Shown: positions 17,137 to 25,669, numbered from the stretch's first letter. The stretch is 64,000 nt of DNA from Actinomadura oligospora ATCC 43269 (GCF_000518265.1 NZ_JADG01000003.1:310001-374000), one strand, 5' to 3'. A program made the numbers and translations. The notes: generated from the letters alone by a model not told the origin.

Positions 17137-19098
17137 ATGGAGTTCTCGGTGCTCGGGCCTGTGGAGGCGCGCGACGGCGGTGTGCCGCTGGCGATCGGCG
17201 GGGCGTTGCGGCGGGCGCTGCTGGCGGCGCTGCTGCTCGAACCCGGCCGGGTCGTCTCGGACGACTCGTTGGTCCAGGTGCTGTGGGCGGTTCCGCCGGA
17301 GACCGCCCGCGCGCAGATCAGGCAGCACGTCTCGGGCCTGCGCCGCGTCCTCGGCGCGGGGACGATCGTCCGTCGGGGTTCGGGGTACATGGTGGACGCC
17401 GAGCCGTGCAGCGTCGACCTGGCGGTCTTCGTGCGGAGCACGGAGCTGGCACGGACCGCGTCCGGGGCGGGCCGCACGGCGGACGCGGCGGCGCTGTTGC
17501 GGGACGCGCTCGCGCTGTGGCACGGTGAGCCCCTCGGCGGCGCCGCCCACGACTTCGTCCGGCGGGCCGCGCCCGCCCTGGAGGAGCGTCGGCTGGCCGC
17601 CGTCGAGGACTGCTTCGACGCCGAACTGGCCGAGGGCCGCCACACCGAACTGGTGGGGGAGATCCTGGCGGAGGTCGAGCGGCACCCGCTGCGCGAGCGG
17701 ATGCGCGGGCAGCTCATGATCGCCCTGTACCGGTGCGGACGCCAGTCCGAGGCGCTCGAGGTCTTCCGGGAGGGCGGGCGGCTGCTGCGCGAGGAGGTCG
17801 GGCTCGACCCCGGCCCCCGGCTGCGCGCCCTGGAACGTGCCGTCCACGCCGAGGACCCGGTGCTCGACCCGCCCGTCCGGGCCGCGGGCCCTCAGGGCGC
17901 CGCCGAGCAGGCCCTGCGGCTGCCCGCCGACCTGGCCGACTTCACCGGCCGGGAGGTCGAGATCGCCCGTCTCTTCAAGGTGCTCGCCGAGGGCGCGCAG
18001 GGCGACCGTCCGACCGTCTGCGCGATCTCCGGCGCGCCGGGGACCGGGAAGTCCGCGCTCGCCGTGCGGCTGGCGCACATGCTGGGCGCCGCGTTCCCGG
18101 GCGGCTGCGTCCACGTCGACCTGCGCGACCACGGCGGCGACCCGGCGCGGGCCCTGGCCAGGCTCCTGCGGCTGCTCGGCGTCGCCGACGTCGCGGACGC
18201 GATGGAGGAGCGTGTCGACCAGTACCTCGACCTGCTGTCCCGGCGGCGGATCCTGGTCGTGCTGGACAACGCCGAGCGGGAGGCGGCGGTCCGTCCGCTG
18301 CTGCCGCAGGCGCCCGGCTGCGCCGCGCTGGTCACCGCGCGCGGCCCGCTGCCCGGCCTGTCCGGCCTGCCCGGCCTGCACCGGACCGCGCTGCGCCCGT
18401 TCCCGGCGGCGACGGCGCACGAGATGCTCGCCCGGATCGCCGGGCGGGCCCGCGCGCAGGCCGAGCCGGAGGCCGTGGCCGAGATCGCCGAGCTGTGCGG
18501 CTTCCTGCCGCTGGCCCTGCGGATCGCCGGGACCCGGCTGGCGATGCGCCCGCACGCCCAGGTCGGGCGGTTCGCCGCCCGGCTTCACAGCGCGGCCCGC
18601 CGCCTGGACGAGCTGCGCGCCGCGGACCTGGACCTGCGCCGGGTGCTGGCCACCGCGACGCTGGCGCTGGCGGCCCCGGCCCGGCGGGCCTTCGCCGTCC
18701 TCGGCCCGCGCTCGGTCCGGTTCTGCGCCACCGAGGCGGCGGTCGCGCTCGGGGTGAGCCTGGAGAACGCCGAGGACGTCATCGACGAGCTGGCCGGGGC
18801 GGGCCTGATCGAGTTCGCCGGGCACGACGTCGGCGGCCACGACACCTACCGCTTCCCCGAGCTGCTGCGCCTCCACGCCCTCGAGTACGCCTCCGAGTAC
18901 GCCTCCGAACGCGTGCCCGGGCACGTTCCCGAGGGCGCTCTGGAGTACGTTTCCGAGGGCGTCGGAGAGCAGGCGTCCGGGCGCGTCCCCGGACAGGCTC
19001 TGAAGTACGTCTCCGAGTGCGCCTCCGGGCACGCGTCCGAGTGCGCGCCGGGACTAGCCGACGTCGATGCGGGCGAACAGGCGCATCAACCCGGGTGA
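17137..19098 (+). CDS. AfsR-like SARP regulator with NB-ARC ATPase domain
   Basis: A 653-residue transcription factor. Residues 1-90 form an OmpR-like DNA-binding domain (FSVLGPVEARDGG to LRRVLGAGTIVRRGSGYMVD). Residues 95-245 are the bacterial transcriptional activation domain (ALWHGEPLGGAA, LMIALYRCGRQSEALEVFREG). From about residue 270 there is an NB-ARC-type NTPase with Walker A SGAPGTGKSALAV, Walker B RILVVLDNAE and the motif CGFLPLALRIAG. It lacks the tetratricopeptide array of full AfsR; instead the last 65 residues are low-complexity repeats. ATG 17137 follows GAGGGGGACG. It is divergent from the peptide operon and is the obvious candidate regulator. Its last 45 bp overlap the convergent EphD-like gene. 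Confidence 0.88.
   Translation: MEFSVLGPVEARDGGVPLAIGGALRRALLAALLLEPGRVVSDDSLVQVLWAVPPETARAQIRQHVSGLRRVLGAGTIVRRGSGYMVDAEPCSVDLAVFVRSTELARTASGAGRTADAAALLRDALALWHGEPLGGAAHDFVRRAAPALEERRLAAVEDCFDAELAEGRHTELVGEILAEVERHPLRERMRGQLMIALYRCGRQSEALEVFREGGRLLREEVGLDPGPRLRALERAVHAEDPVLDPPVRAAGPQGAAEQALRLPADLADFTGREVEIARLFKVLAEGAQGDRPTVCAISGAPGTGKSALAVRLAHMLGAAFPGGCVHVDLRDHGGDPARALARLLRLLGVADVADAMEERVDQYLDLLSRRRILVVLDNAEREAAVRPLLPQAPGCAALVTARGPLPGLSGLPGLHRTALRPFPAATAHEMLARIAGRARAQAEPEAVAEIAELCGFLPLALRIAGTRLAMRPHAQVGRFAARLHSAARRLDELRAADLDLRRVLATATLALAAPARRAFAVLGPRSVRFCATEAAVALGVSLENAEDVIDELAGAGLIEFAGHDVGGHDTYRFPELLRLHALEYASEYASERVPGHVPEGALEYVSEGVGEQASGRVPGQALKYVSECASGHASECAPGLADVDAGEQAHQPG
18885..19050 (+). 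repeat. Degenerate in-frame repeats coding the regulator's tail
   Basis: The 3' end of the SARP/NB-ARC gene consists of imperfect repeats of short units around TACG(C/T)(C/T)TCCGAG and GTCCGGGCGCGT, giving residues such as EYASEYAS, EYVSEGV and KYVSECAS alternating with PGHVPEG-like segments. The pattern suggests slippage expansion of an originally shorter end. Confidence 0.55.
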
Positions 19099-20829
19099 CA
19101 GCCGGGAGACCAGGCGGCTGACGTGCGCCTCGGGCGTCACCGGGACGACCGCGCGGTCCTTCAGCACGGCCCGGACGACCTGCTCGGCGACCCGGTCCGG
19201 GCCGTAGTTGCGCAGCGCGTAGGCGCGGGACGCGCGCTCGCGGTCCTGCTGCTGCGCCGCCGCGTCCCGTCCGACGAACCGGGACGTCCTGGTGATGTTG
19301 GTGTTGACGACGCCGGGGCAGATCGCGGTGACGCCGATGCCCTGGCCCGCCAGCTCGGCGCGCAGGCACTCGCTGAGCATCAGCACCGCCGCCTTGCTCG
19401 TGGCGTAGGCGGGCAGCGTCCGGGACGGCGTGAACGCGGCGGCCGAGGCCGTGTTCACGATGTGGCCGCCCTGCCCGCGCTCGGCCATCTGCCCCGCGAA
19501 CAGCCGCGTCCCGTGGACGACGCCCCACAGGTTGACGTCCAGGACGCGCTTCCAGTCGTCCGGGGTGTGGTCGAGGAAGCCGCCCGCCATGCCGATCCCG
19601 GCGTTGTTGACGACCACCTCGGGGACGCCGTGGTCGTGCAGGACGGTCTTGGCGAAGTCCTCCATCGCGTCCGCGTCCGCCACGTCCACCTGGAAGGCGT
19701 GCGCGTCCGGGCCGAGCAGGCGCGCCAGCTCGGCGGTGCGCTGCGCGGACGCCGGATCCAGATCGGCGGCGACGACCTCCGCGCCGCGCTCGGCGAACGC
19801 CAGCGCGGTCGCCCGGCCGATGCCGCTGCCCGCGCCGGTCACGACCACGAGCGAGCCCTCGAACGGCCGCCGGTCCGGCGCGACCCGGGCCCGGCGCAGC
19901 GCGCGGGACTCGGCGGCGGTCAGCGTGCCGCCGGTCGTCCCGGTGATGTGCTCGCCGATCCAGCGCGCGATCACCTCCGGGTGGCTGCGCACCACCCAGT
20001 GCCCGGCGGGGATCGTCCGCAGCGACAGGTCCGGGACGCGGTCGCCGAGCCCGCCGACCAGGTGCGGCGACACGAACAGGTCCTTGGTCGGGACGATGAC
20101 CTGCGTCGGGACGTCCGTCCGTCGGTCGAGCGGACGGCGCATTCTCCGCAGCATGTTCGCCCGGTACAGGCCGACCCCGGCCGCGCCGTCGCGCGGCAGC
20201 GTGCGCGCCGGATGCCCGTCCCGCGACGGGACGCCCTCGCCGACCTCCAGCGCCTTCGCGAACGCCCCGGCCATCCCGGCCCGCCACACCATCTCGGGCA
20301 GCAGCGGCGTCTGGAAGAAGTAGATGTACCAGGACCGGACGGCCTGCCCGAGCCCGTTCCGCACGTTCCGCGGCGTCGGACGCCGCAGGTTGCGGCGCGT
20401 CAGGCCCGCGACGTGGTCCAGGCAGGGCCCGGAGATCGAGGTGAACGAGGCGAACCGCTCCGGCATCGTGCAGGCGGCCTCCCACGCCTGGATCGACCCC
20501 CAGTCGTGCCCGACCAGGTGCGCCTTCCGCTCCGGCGCGGTCGCGTCGAGGACGGCCGTCATGTCGGCCATGAGGTAGGAGAAGGTGTAGTTCCGCTTCC
20601 CGAACGGCCGCGACGACGCCCCCGCGCCGCGCACGTCGTACCGGACGACGTGGTACCGCTCGGCGAGCCGTCCGGCCACCTCGTCCCAGACCGCGTGCGT
20701 GTCGGGGTACCCGTGCATCAGCAGGACGGTCGGACGCGCCGGATCCCCCTGCTCGTAAACGGCCAGATCGACACCGTCCCCCCGAACACGCCTGCGCCGG
20801 ACGGTCTCCGAGGTCTGCGGGGAGGTCAT
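19054..20829 (-). CDS. ephD: EphD-like fusion: epoxide hydrolase-type domain plus SDR
   Basis: A 591-residue bifunctional protein. The N-terminal half is an alpha/beta hydrolase with VLLMHGYPDTHAVWDEV and the aspartate nucleophile in HLVGHDWGSIQAW, as in epoxide hydrolases. The C-terminal half, from about residue 310, is a short-chain dehydrogenase with VVVTGAGSGIGRATALAFAERG, NNAGIG and the catalytic YATSK, followed by ICPGVVNTNI. Length and order match mycobacterial EphD (592 residues), proposed to act on epoxy or oxidised fatty acids. ATG 20829 overlaps the stop of the preceding M24-family gene by 4 bp, so both are made together. The 3' end overlaps the convergent SARP gene. Confidence 0.88.
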   Translation of the reverse strand: MTSPQTSETVRRRRVRGDGVDLAVYEQGDPARPTVLLMHGYPDTHAVWDEVAGRLAERYHVVRYDVRGAGASSRPFGKRNYTFSYLMADMTAVLDATAPERKAHLVGHDWGSIQAWEAACTMPERFASFTSISGPCLDHVAGLTRRNLRRPTPRNVRNGLGQAVRSWYIYFFQTPLLPEMVWRAGMAGAFAKALEVGEGVPSRDGHPARTLPRDGAAGVGLYRANMLRRMRRPLDRRTDVPTQVIVPTKDLFVSPHLVGGLGDRVPDLSLRTIPAGHWVVRSHPEVIARWIGEHITGTTGGTLTAAESRALRRARVAPDRRPFEGSLVVVTGAGSGIGRATALAFAERGAEVVAADLDPASAQRTAELARLLGPDAHAFQVDVADADAMEDFAKTVLHDHGVPEVVVNNAGIGMAGGFLDHTPDDWKRVLDVNLWGVVHGTRLFAGQMAERGQGGHIVNTASAAAFTPSRTLPAYATSKAAVLMLSECLRAELAGQGIGVTAICPGVVNTNITRTSRFVGRDAAAQQQDRERASRAYALRNYGPDRVAEQVVRAVLKDRAVVPVTPEAHVSRLVSRLSPGLMRLFARIDVG

Positions 20830-21671
20830 GCGGACGCCTTTCGTGCGGCCCAGCGGTGGACGTGGGGGAGGTCGTCGTCGAGCCAGTACGCGTCGTCCTC
20901 GGTGACCACGAGGAGCTCCTCGAACTTCACCCCGACGCCGCGGAACCCGATGTGCGGCTCGACCGCCCACAGGCCGGGCGTCGGCGGGTGCTGGGACTGC
21001 CTCGCGCCGTTCCACAGCGGCGAGCGGCCCTCGAGCCGCTCCTTGACCAGCTCGCGGCCGATCGTCTGGAGGAACCGGACCCCGAACGGGAACCCGACGC
21101 CCTTCGGCAGCGGCCCGCCGATGATCCCGACCTGGTGCCCGATGACGCGTCCCGGGTACTTCCTGTGCCGGTTCTGGTAGCCCTGGCGGTCGATCAGGGC
21201 GTCCACCTCGGCGTAGATGTCGGCGAACGTCCGCCGCTCACGCACCAGCTCCAGGATGAGCGTCCGGTGGGCGGCGAGGTCGGCGTCGAGCTGCTGCCAG
21301 ATCCGGTTCTCGCCCAGGACGCCCCCGTACCCGATGTCGGCGGAGAAGCCCTTCTTCACCGGGGCCATGTCGAGGATGTACGGCATGCCCTCCTCCAGCC
21401 GCCTGCCGCTCGGCAGGAACTGGGTGGGCACCTTGAACCCCTGGAAGGCGGTGCGGTCGCCGAACCAGGCGAACGGGGTGTGCAGCCAGTCGTCCACGCC
21501 GTGGTCGCGCAGCCAGCGCCGCATCCGGCGGCACGCCTCGCGCTCGGTCACGCCCGGCTCGAGCGTGGCCGCCACCTCCTCGGCGCACTGGTAGCACAGG
21601 CGCTGGATCTCACGGAACCGCTCAAGCTCCGCCGCGTTGTCGGTGCGGGCGAGCGCGACATTATTGGACAC
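20826..21671 (-). CDS. M24-family metallopeptidase-like protein
   Basis: A 281-residue protein of the methionine aminopeptidase/prolidase fold. Landmarks are LEPGVTEREACRRMRRWL, the metal-ligand region GMPYILDMAPVKKGFSADIGY, GHQVGI near residue 180 and a C-terminal EPHIG and KFEELLVVTEDD. These cover the positions where the family has Asp, Asp, His, Glu and Glu, so a dinuclear metal site looks conserved. The substrate is unknown. The start is GTG 21671. The gene is translationally coupled to the EphD-like fusion, which is not a standard pairing and suggests a shared catabolic or detoxifying role. Confidence 0.75.
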   Translation of the reverse strand: MSNNVALARTDNAAELERFREIQRLCYQCAEEVAATLEPGVTEREACRRMRRWLRDHGVDDWLHTPFAWFGDRTAFQGFKVPTQFLPSGRRLEEGMPYILDMAPVKKGFSADIGYGGVLGENRIWQQLDADLAAHRTLILELVRERRTFADIYAEVDALIDRQGYQNRHRKYPGRVIGHQVGIIGGPLPKGVGFPFGVRFLQTIGRELVKERLEGRSPLWNGARQSQHPPTPGLWAVEPHIGFRGVGVKFEELLVVTEDDAYWLDDDLPHVHRWAARKASA

Positions 21672-21679
21672 AGTGTTAA
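21664..21679. promoter_or_regulatory. Candidate operator over the M24 gene start
   Basis: TTGGACACAGTGTTAA is a near palindrome with ACAC and GTGT arms around one base. It overlaps the GTG start codon region of the M24-family gene and resembles TetR-family operators. It is in a locally AT-rich stretch next to TTAATTAA. Confidence 0.3.
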
Positions 21680-21761
21680 TTAAGCGCGCGCACGGGCCCC
21701 CGTCAAGTCGGCCCGCGGGTGACCCCCGCCACCCCGGGCCGCTTCCAGGGCCCCGCTCCTC

Positions 21762-22697
21762 CTAGTAGGGGTTGTGCCCCGCGGCCTTCGCGGCGGGGGA
21801 CGTCATGAGGTAGTCGAGCGCGCGGGGCGTCGAGCAGATCTGCGACGGGTGGTGGGACGGCCGCAGGTAGACCGGGGCCTCACCGAGCAGGAGCTTGAAG
21901 ATGCCCGGGACGTGCCCCCTGCGCACCGACCGCCGGTAGGCGAGCCACACGCGCGGCAGCGTCACCCTGCCGCGGACCGTCGGGTCCTGCCTCAGCAGGT
22001 AGAGCGAGCCGCCGATGAGCGCCCAGTACAGGAAGAACAGCGACACCACCCACGCGGCCACGCGCATCGGGTACCGGCCGCCCATCGCCTGGTAGGTGTC
22101 GAACACGACGGACCGGTGCTCGACCTCCTCGGCGCCGTGCCAGCGCAGCAGGTCCAGCATGGTCGGGTCCACGCCGGCCTCGTCCAGCCGCCGGTTGTCC
22201 ATGATCCACTGGCCGAGGACGGCGGTGTAGTGCTCGATCGAGGAGACCGCCGCGAGCTCGAACCGCAGCCGCCGCCGCCAGGACCGCGGCGACCTGGCCT
22301 TCAGCTTCTCCATGTCCGCCGGGCGCTGGGCGTTGCCCGCCGCCATCTGGCGGGTGATCCGCTCGGTGTCGATCCCGTTGGCCTCCAGGATCTGGTCGAG
22401 CACGCCCTGGTGCGAGCGCGCGTGCACCATCTCCTGGCCGATGAACCCGCGGATCTCCTCCAGCAGCGTCTCGTCGCGCAGGTGGGGCCGGGCGTCCCGG
22501 ACGGCCTGGATGAACCACTTCTCGCCCTCGGGCAGGACGATATGGAAGGAGTTGATGATGTGCGTGGCGACCGGATCCCCGGGGATCCAGTGCAGCGGCG
22601 TGGACGACCAGTCGAACACCACCCGGCGCGGCCGGATCGGGGGGTGCCGCTCGTCGATCTCGAAGTCCGTCCCCCTGGGAGTAAGGGACTCGGCCAT
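21762..22697 (-). CDS. Metal-dependent hydrolase, ferritin-like PF10118 type
   Basis: A 311-residue protein of the PF10118 family of putative metal-dependent hydrolases. Metal-binding motifs on consecutive helices are visible: E in PEGEKWFIQAVRD, EMVHARSHQ, IEHYTAVLGQW and HGAEEVEHRSVVFD, together a typical diiron-type carboxylate/histidine set. A hydrophobic stretch (WVVSLFFLYWALIGGSLYLL) suggests membrane association. Homologues occur beside lipid or steroid breakdown genes, but no substrate is established. ATG 22697 is preceded within 90 bp by a strong inverted repeat that is probably its operator. Confidence 0.75.
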   Translation of the reverse strand: MAESLTPRGTDFEIDERHPPIRPRRVVFDWSSTPLHWIPGDPVATHIINSFHIVLPEGEKWFIQAVRDARPHLRDETLLEEIRGFIGQEMVHARSHQGVLDQILEANGIDTERITRQMAAGNAQRPADMEKLKARSPRSWRRRLRFELAAVSSIEHYTAVLGQWIMDNRRLDEAGVDPTMLDLLRWHGAEEVEHRSVVFDTYQAMGGRYPMRVAAWVVSLFFLYWALIGGSLYLLRQDPTVRGRVTLPRVWLAYRRSVRRGHVPGIFKLLLGEAPVYLRPSHHPSQICSTPRALDYLMTSPAAKAAGHNPY

Positions 22698-22756
22698 GGG
22701 CGCTCCTTCGGGGTCCGTCCCACGCCCGCACGGGTGGGATGGGGAGCAGGGTACAG

Positions 22757-22783
22757 AAGTGACCTACTGGTGAGTAGTCACTT
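22757..22783. promoter_or_regulatory. Large inverted repeat, likely TetR-type operator
   Basis: AAGTGACCTACT (22757-22768) faces AGTAGTCACTT (22773-22783) around GGTG, with one unpaired base in the left arm. It lies 60 bp upstream of the PF10118 hydrolase start and touches the stop codon of fdhD. The core TACTGGTGAGTA has the form of operators bound by TetR-family lipid regulators. No TetR gene is in the window, so the regulator would act from elsewhere. Confidence 0.5.
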
Positions 22784-23595
22784 CATGCGCGAATTCGGCC
22801 GCCACGGGTGTAGATGTTCATCGTCGAGCCACGAAGAAAGCCGACCAGGGTCATCCCGGCGTCCTCCGCCAGCTCCACCGCGAGCGAGGACGGCGCCGAC
22901 ACCGCCGCCAGGACGGGGATCCCCGCGCCCATCGCCTTCTGGGTCAGCTCGAACGACGCCCGGCCGCTCACCATGAGCACCGTCCCGGCCAGCGGGAGGC
23001 GGCCGTCGCGCAGTGCCCAGCCCACGACCTTGTCGACCGCGTTGTGCCGTCCGACGTCCTCCCGAAGCGCCAGCAGCTTGCCGGACGCGTCGAACAGCCC
23101 CGCCGCGTGCAGCCCGCCCGTCCGGTCGAACACCCGCTGCGCCGCGCGCAGCGATTCGGGCATGCAGGCCAGGACCTCGGCGTCCAGTTCCAGCGGGTCG
23201 GCCGCCACGTCGTAGGGCCGCTCGGCGCGCAGCGCCTCGATGCTCGACTTGCCGCACACCCCGCAGGCGCTGGTCGTGGTGAACGCGCGGACGAGCGACG
23301 CGTCCGGCGGCCGGACGCCGGGCGCGAGCACCACGTCCAGGGTGTTCTGCTCGTGGGTGTCGGCGCAGTACCGCATCGCCGCGATGTCGTCGGCCGACCG
23401 GACGATCCCCTCCGCCGCCAGGAACCCGGCGACCAGGTCGAAGTCGTCGCCGGGCGTCCGCATCGTGATCGTGAGCGGCGCGCCCGCCACCCGGATCTCC
23501 AGCGGCTCCTCGACCGCGAGCGTGTCCGCCCGCCGGTTCCGCGCGCCGCCCACCGCCAGCCGTTCCACCGGCCTGCGCACCGTGATCCGCCCCAT
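22783..23595 (-). CDS. fdhD: Formate dehydrogenase accessory sulfurtransferase FdhD
   Basis: A 270-residue cytoplasmic protein that passes sulfur from a cysteine desulfurase to the molybdenum cofactor of formate dehydrogenase. The reactive cysteine pair is in TSACGVCGKSSIEAL, near residue 114; ALREDVGRHNAVDKVVG and VSGRASFELTQKAMGAG are highly typical. The length is normal. No formate dehydrogenase gene is in the window, so its client is encoded elsewhere. ATG is at 23595, and the gene stands alone on the minus strand. Confidence 0.95.
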   Translation of the reverse strand: MGRITVRRPVERLAVGGARNRRADTLAVEEPLEIRVAGAPLTITMRTPGDDFDLVAGFLAAEGIVRSADDIAAMRYCADTHEQNTLDVVLAPGVRPPDASLVRAFTTTSACGVCGKSSIEALRAERPYDVAADPLELDAEVLACMPESLRAAQRVFDRTGGLHAAGLFDASGKLLALREDVGRHNAVDKVVGWALRDGRLPLAGTVLMVSGRASFELTQKAMGAGIPVLAAVSAPSSLAVELAEDAGMTLVGFLRGSTMNIYTRGGRIRA

Positions 23596-23642
23596 GCTCC
23601 GAAACTACTCCCTCGCTTGGTTACCACCCGCTCACCGGACGA

Positions 23643-24269
23643 TCAGTCGCGCACGCCCCGGGCGCGCGGCGTCCGCCAGTTCCAGCGCATCGCGGCCAAC
23701 CGCAGCCCGAACGCCAGCAGCGCGGACCCGGCCGACACGAACACCCCGTGCAGCCCCTCCTCCCACAGGGCCGTCGCGACCGTCGCGCCGACCAGGGAGG
23801 GCAGCGCGTAGAGCTGCCGGTCGTAGAGCACCGAGGGGATCTGCCCGCTCATCATGTCGCGCAGGATGCCGCCGCCGACCGCCGTGATGACCCCGAGCAG
23901 CACCGCGTGCAGCGGGGACAGGCCGTAGTCGAGGGCCTTGATCGCGCCGGTGACGCAGAACAGGCCGAGCCCGGCCGCGTCGAACATCATGACGGTCGGC
24001 ATGATCCTGGTGACCTGGGGGTGCCAGAAGAACACCAGCGCCGTGGCGAGCAGCGGGACGACCACATAGCCGACGCTGGTGAAGGCGGCGGGCGGCACCG
24101 CGCCGATCACCACGTCGCGCAGCACCCCGCCGCCGAGCGCGGTGATCTCGGCCAGCACCACCATGCCGACGACGTCCAGCCGCTTCTGCACCGCCGCGAG
24201 CGCCCCCGACACCGCGAACACGAAGATCCCGGCGAGGTCGAGCGCGCCGGGAATTCCGAGATCACTCAC
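23643..24269 (-). CDS. TRIC/YadS-family membrane protein (UPF0126)
   Basis: A 208-residue membrane protein with seven predicted helices and two copies of the family repeat: LDLAGIFVFAVSGALAA with ALGGGVLRDVVIG, and LGLFCVTGAIKALDYG with AVGGGILRDMMSG. The repeated GGGxxRD motif is the hallmark of prokaryotic TRIC homologues, which form trimeric cation channels; the physiological ion in bacteria is unsettled. GTG 24269 is the start. A small membrane protein gene lies 25 bp upstream on the same strand and may share its transcript. Confidence 0.88.
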   Translation of the reverse strand: MSDLGIPGALDLAGIFVFAVSGALAAVQKRLDVVGMVVLAEITALGGGVLRDVVIGAVPPAAFTSVGYVVVPLLATALVFFWHPQVTRIMPTVMMFDAAGLGLFCVTGAIKALDYGLSPLHAVLLGVITAVGGGILRDMMSGQIPSVLYDRQLYALPSLVGATVATALWEEGLHGVFVSAGSALLAFGLRLAAMRWNWRTPRARGVRD

Positions 24270-24294
24270 AAGGCGATCATCTCAGGCCGCCGGA

Positions 24295-24477
24295 TCAGTC
24301 CCGGCGGTCGATGCCCCAGTTGGCGACGATCGCGGCGAACGGCGGGATGACCATGGCGATGATCGACATCACGATGGCGGCCGGCGGACTGAACCGGGCG
24401 ACCACCGTCCAGGACAGGACGAACAGCGTGAGGCAGGTGCCCATCATGATGCCGTACGCCACCTTGCGGCGCCTCAT
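24295..24477 (-). CDS. Small two-helix membrane protein, DUF3099-like
   Basis: A 60-residue protein with a basic N-terminus (MRRRKVAYG), two hydrophobic helices (IMMGTCLTLFVLSWTVVA and IVMSIIAMVIPPFAAIVANW) and the end GIDRRD. Spacing and the PPFAAIVAN motif resemble DUF3099 actinobacterial proteins of unknown role. It is 25 bp upstream of the TRIC-family gene on the same strand. Confidence 0.65.
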   Translation of the reverse strand: MRRRKVAYGIMMGTCLTLFVLSWTVVARFSPPAAIVMSIIAMVIPPFAAIVANWGIDRRD

Positions 24478-24520
24478 GTCTCCAGGCTACGTCGCACCCC
24501 GCCGGGCCGCGCGCGAGGAC

Positions 24521-24678
24521 CTACGCCGTGACGTCCGGCCGGTAGCCGAACTCGGCCGCGGCGCGCTCGACCCGCTGACGCAGGGCGTCCCCGACCTTCT
24601 GGGTGCTTCCGTTCAGCACCCGGACGCGGGCGCCAGCGATAGCCTCGCCCGCCGCGCGACATCCTCCAGCGCCACCAT
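24521..24678 (-). pseudogene. Frameshifted, truncated LacI-family regulator remnant
   Basis: From ATG 24678 the frame reads MVALEDVARRARLSLAPAS, the start of a LacI helix-turn-helix, then hits a stop. Moving by one base near 24620 (consistent with loss of one C where ASRVLNG is expected) it continues VLNGSTQKVGDALRQRVERAAAEFGYRPDVTA and then stops at 24521-24523. Thus about 50 codons of a LacI DNA-binding domain remain, with one frameshift and no ligand-binding domain. A sequencing error could explain the shift but not the missing remainder. Confidence 0.75.
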
Positions 24679-24695
24679 GATCGTCTCCCTCCGCC

Positions 24696-25340
24696 TCAGC
24701 CGTGCTCCAGCGCCATCCGGAGGCCGAGCCCGACCAGGACCGTCCCGGTGACGCGGTCGAACACCCGCCGCACCCGCTCCCGCGACAGCACCCGCCCGAG
24801 CGCCCCGACCAGCAGCGAGAACAGCCGCCACCACAGGACGGCGCAGGCCAGGAACACCCCGGCCAGAACGGCCGTCGTCGCGAGGCGCGGCTCGCCGTCC
24901 GCGACGAACTGCGGCAGCAGCGTCAGGAAGATCAGCACGATCTTGGGGTTGAGCAGGTTGCTCAGCAGCCCCTGCCGGAACGCCGCCGTCCGCGTGACCG
25001 CCACAACGGGCGCGGACGTCTCGGCGTACGCCTCGCGCCCCGATCCGCCGGACCGCCGCCGGGCGTGCCAGATCGCGGAAGCCCCGAGGTAGACCAGATA
25101 GGCCGCGCCCGCCAGCCGGACGACCGTGAACGCGGCGGCCGAGGCGGCGAGCAACGCCGACAGCCCGGCCACGGCAGCGCAGGCGTGCACCGCGATGCCG
25201 AGGCAGCACCCCAGGCCCGTCCACCACGCGACGCTCGGCCCACCTCGCACGCCGTTCCGGAGCACCAGCGCCATATCCGGCCCCGGAGTGACGGTCAGAA
25301 CAGCGACAACAAGCAAAAACGGCAACATAAGCGCAGGCAC
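24696..25340 (-). CDS. LysE/RhtB-family amino-acid exporter
   Basis: A 214-residue inner-membrane protein with about six helices. The N-terminal motif VAVLTVTPGPDMALVLRNGVRGG is the LysE/RhtB signature, followed by AGAAYLVYLGASAIW and FRQGLLSNLLNPKIVLIFLTLLPQFV. The family exports amino acids or homoserine-lactone-type compounds; the substrate cannot be told. GTG 25340 gives the usual length; ATG 25328 is an alternative and neither has a strong ribosome site. The gene's end is 18 bp from the start of the LacI remnant, which may once have been its neighbour regulator. Confidence 0.85.
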   Translation of the reverse strand: MPALMLPFLLVVAVLTVTPGPDMALVLRNGVRGGPSVAWWTGLGCCLGIAVHACAAVAGLSALLAASAAAFTVVRLAGAAYLVYLGASAIWHARRRSGGSGREAYAETSAPVVAVTRTAAFRQGLLSNLLNPKIVLIFLTLLPQFVADGEPRLATTAVLAGVFLACAVLWWRLFSLLVGALGRVLSRERVRRVFDRVTGTVLVGLGLRMALEHG

Positions 25341-25669
25341 CCGCCGATCGTAGCCCCGCCCCGAAAGCCCCCCGGCCCACACCGTCCGCCGAGCTCACAC
25401 GGCCCGCTCGAACACCGCCGAAGTACCAGCGCGACCGGCTGGGGTGCGGCTGGCCGAGTACCGCCCACGACCTCTAGGGGCAGCACGACTGCACCCTCGT
25501 AGACGCCGCTGATCAGCGCAAAACTCCGAATCGAGGCGTCCTCCCCGCTCCCGAAGACGCGCCGAGGCGGCCGGAGGAGAACAAAGCGTGAGACGCCCAT
25601 GATTCGGCGGGTGACACCAGCGTCCCGATCACAACGACGGTCGCCGTGGCCGAGCCGACTGCGGGTTCC
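25341..25669. other. Intergenic stretch without a recognisable gene
   Basis: This stretch upstream of the LysE-type gene has frames in several directions, but none with family resemblance or a good start site. It probably contains the LysE-type promoter and decayed DNA next to the transposase remnant. Confidence 0.4.
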
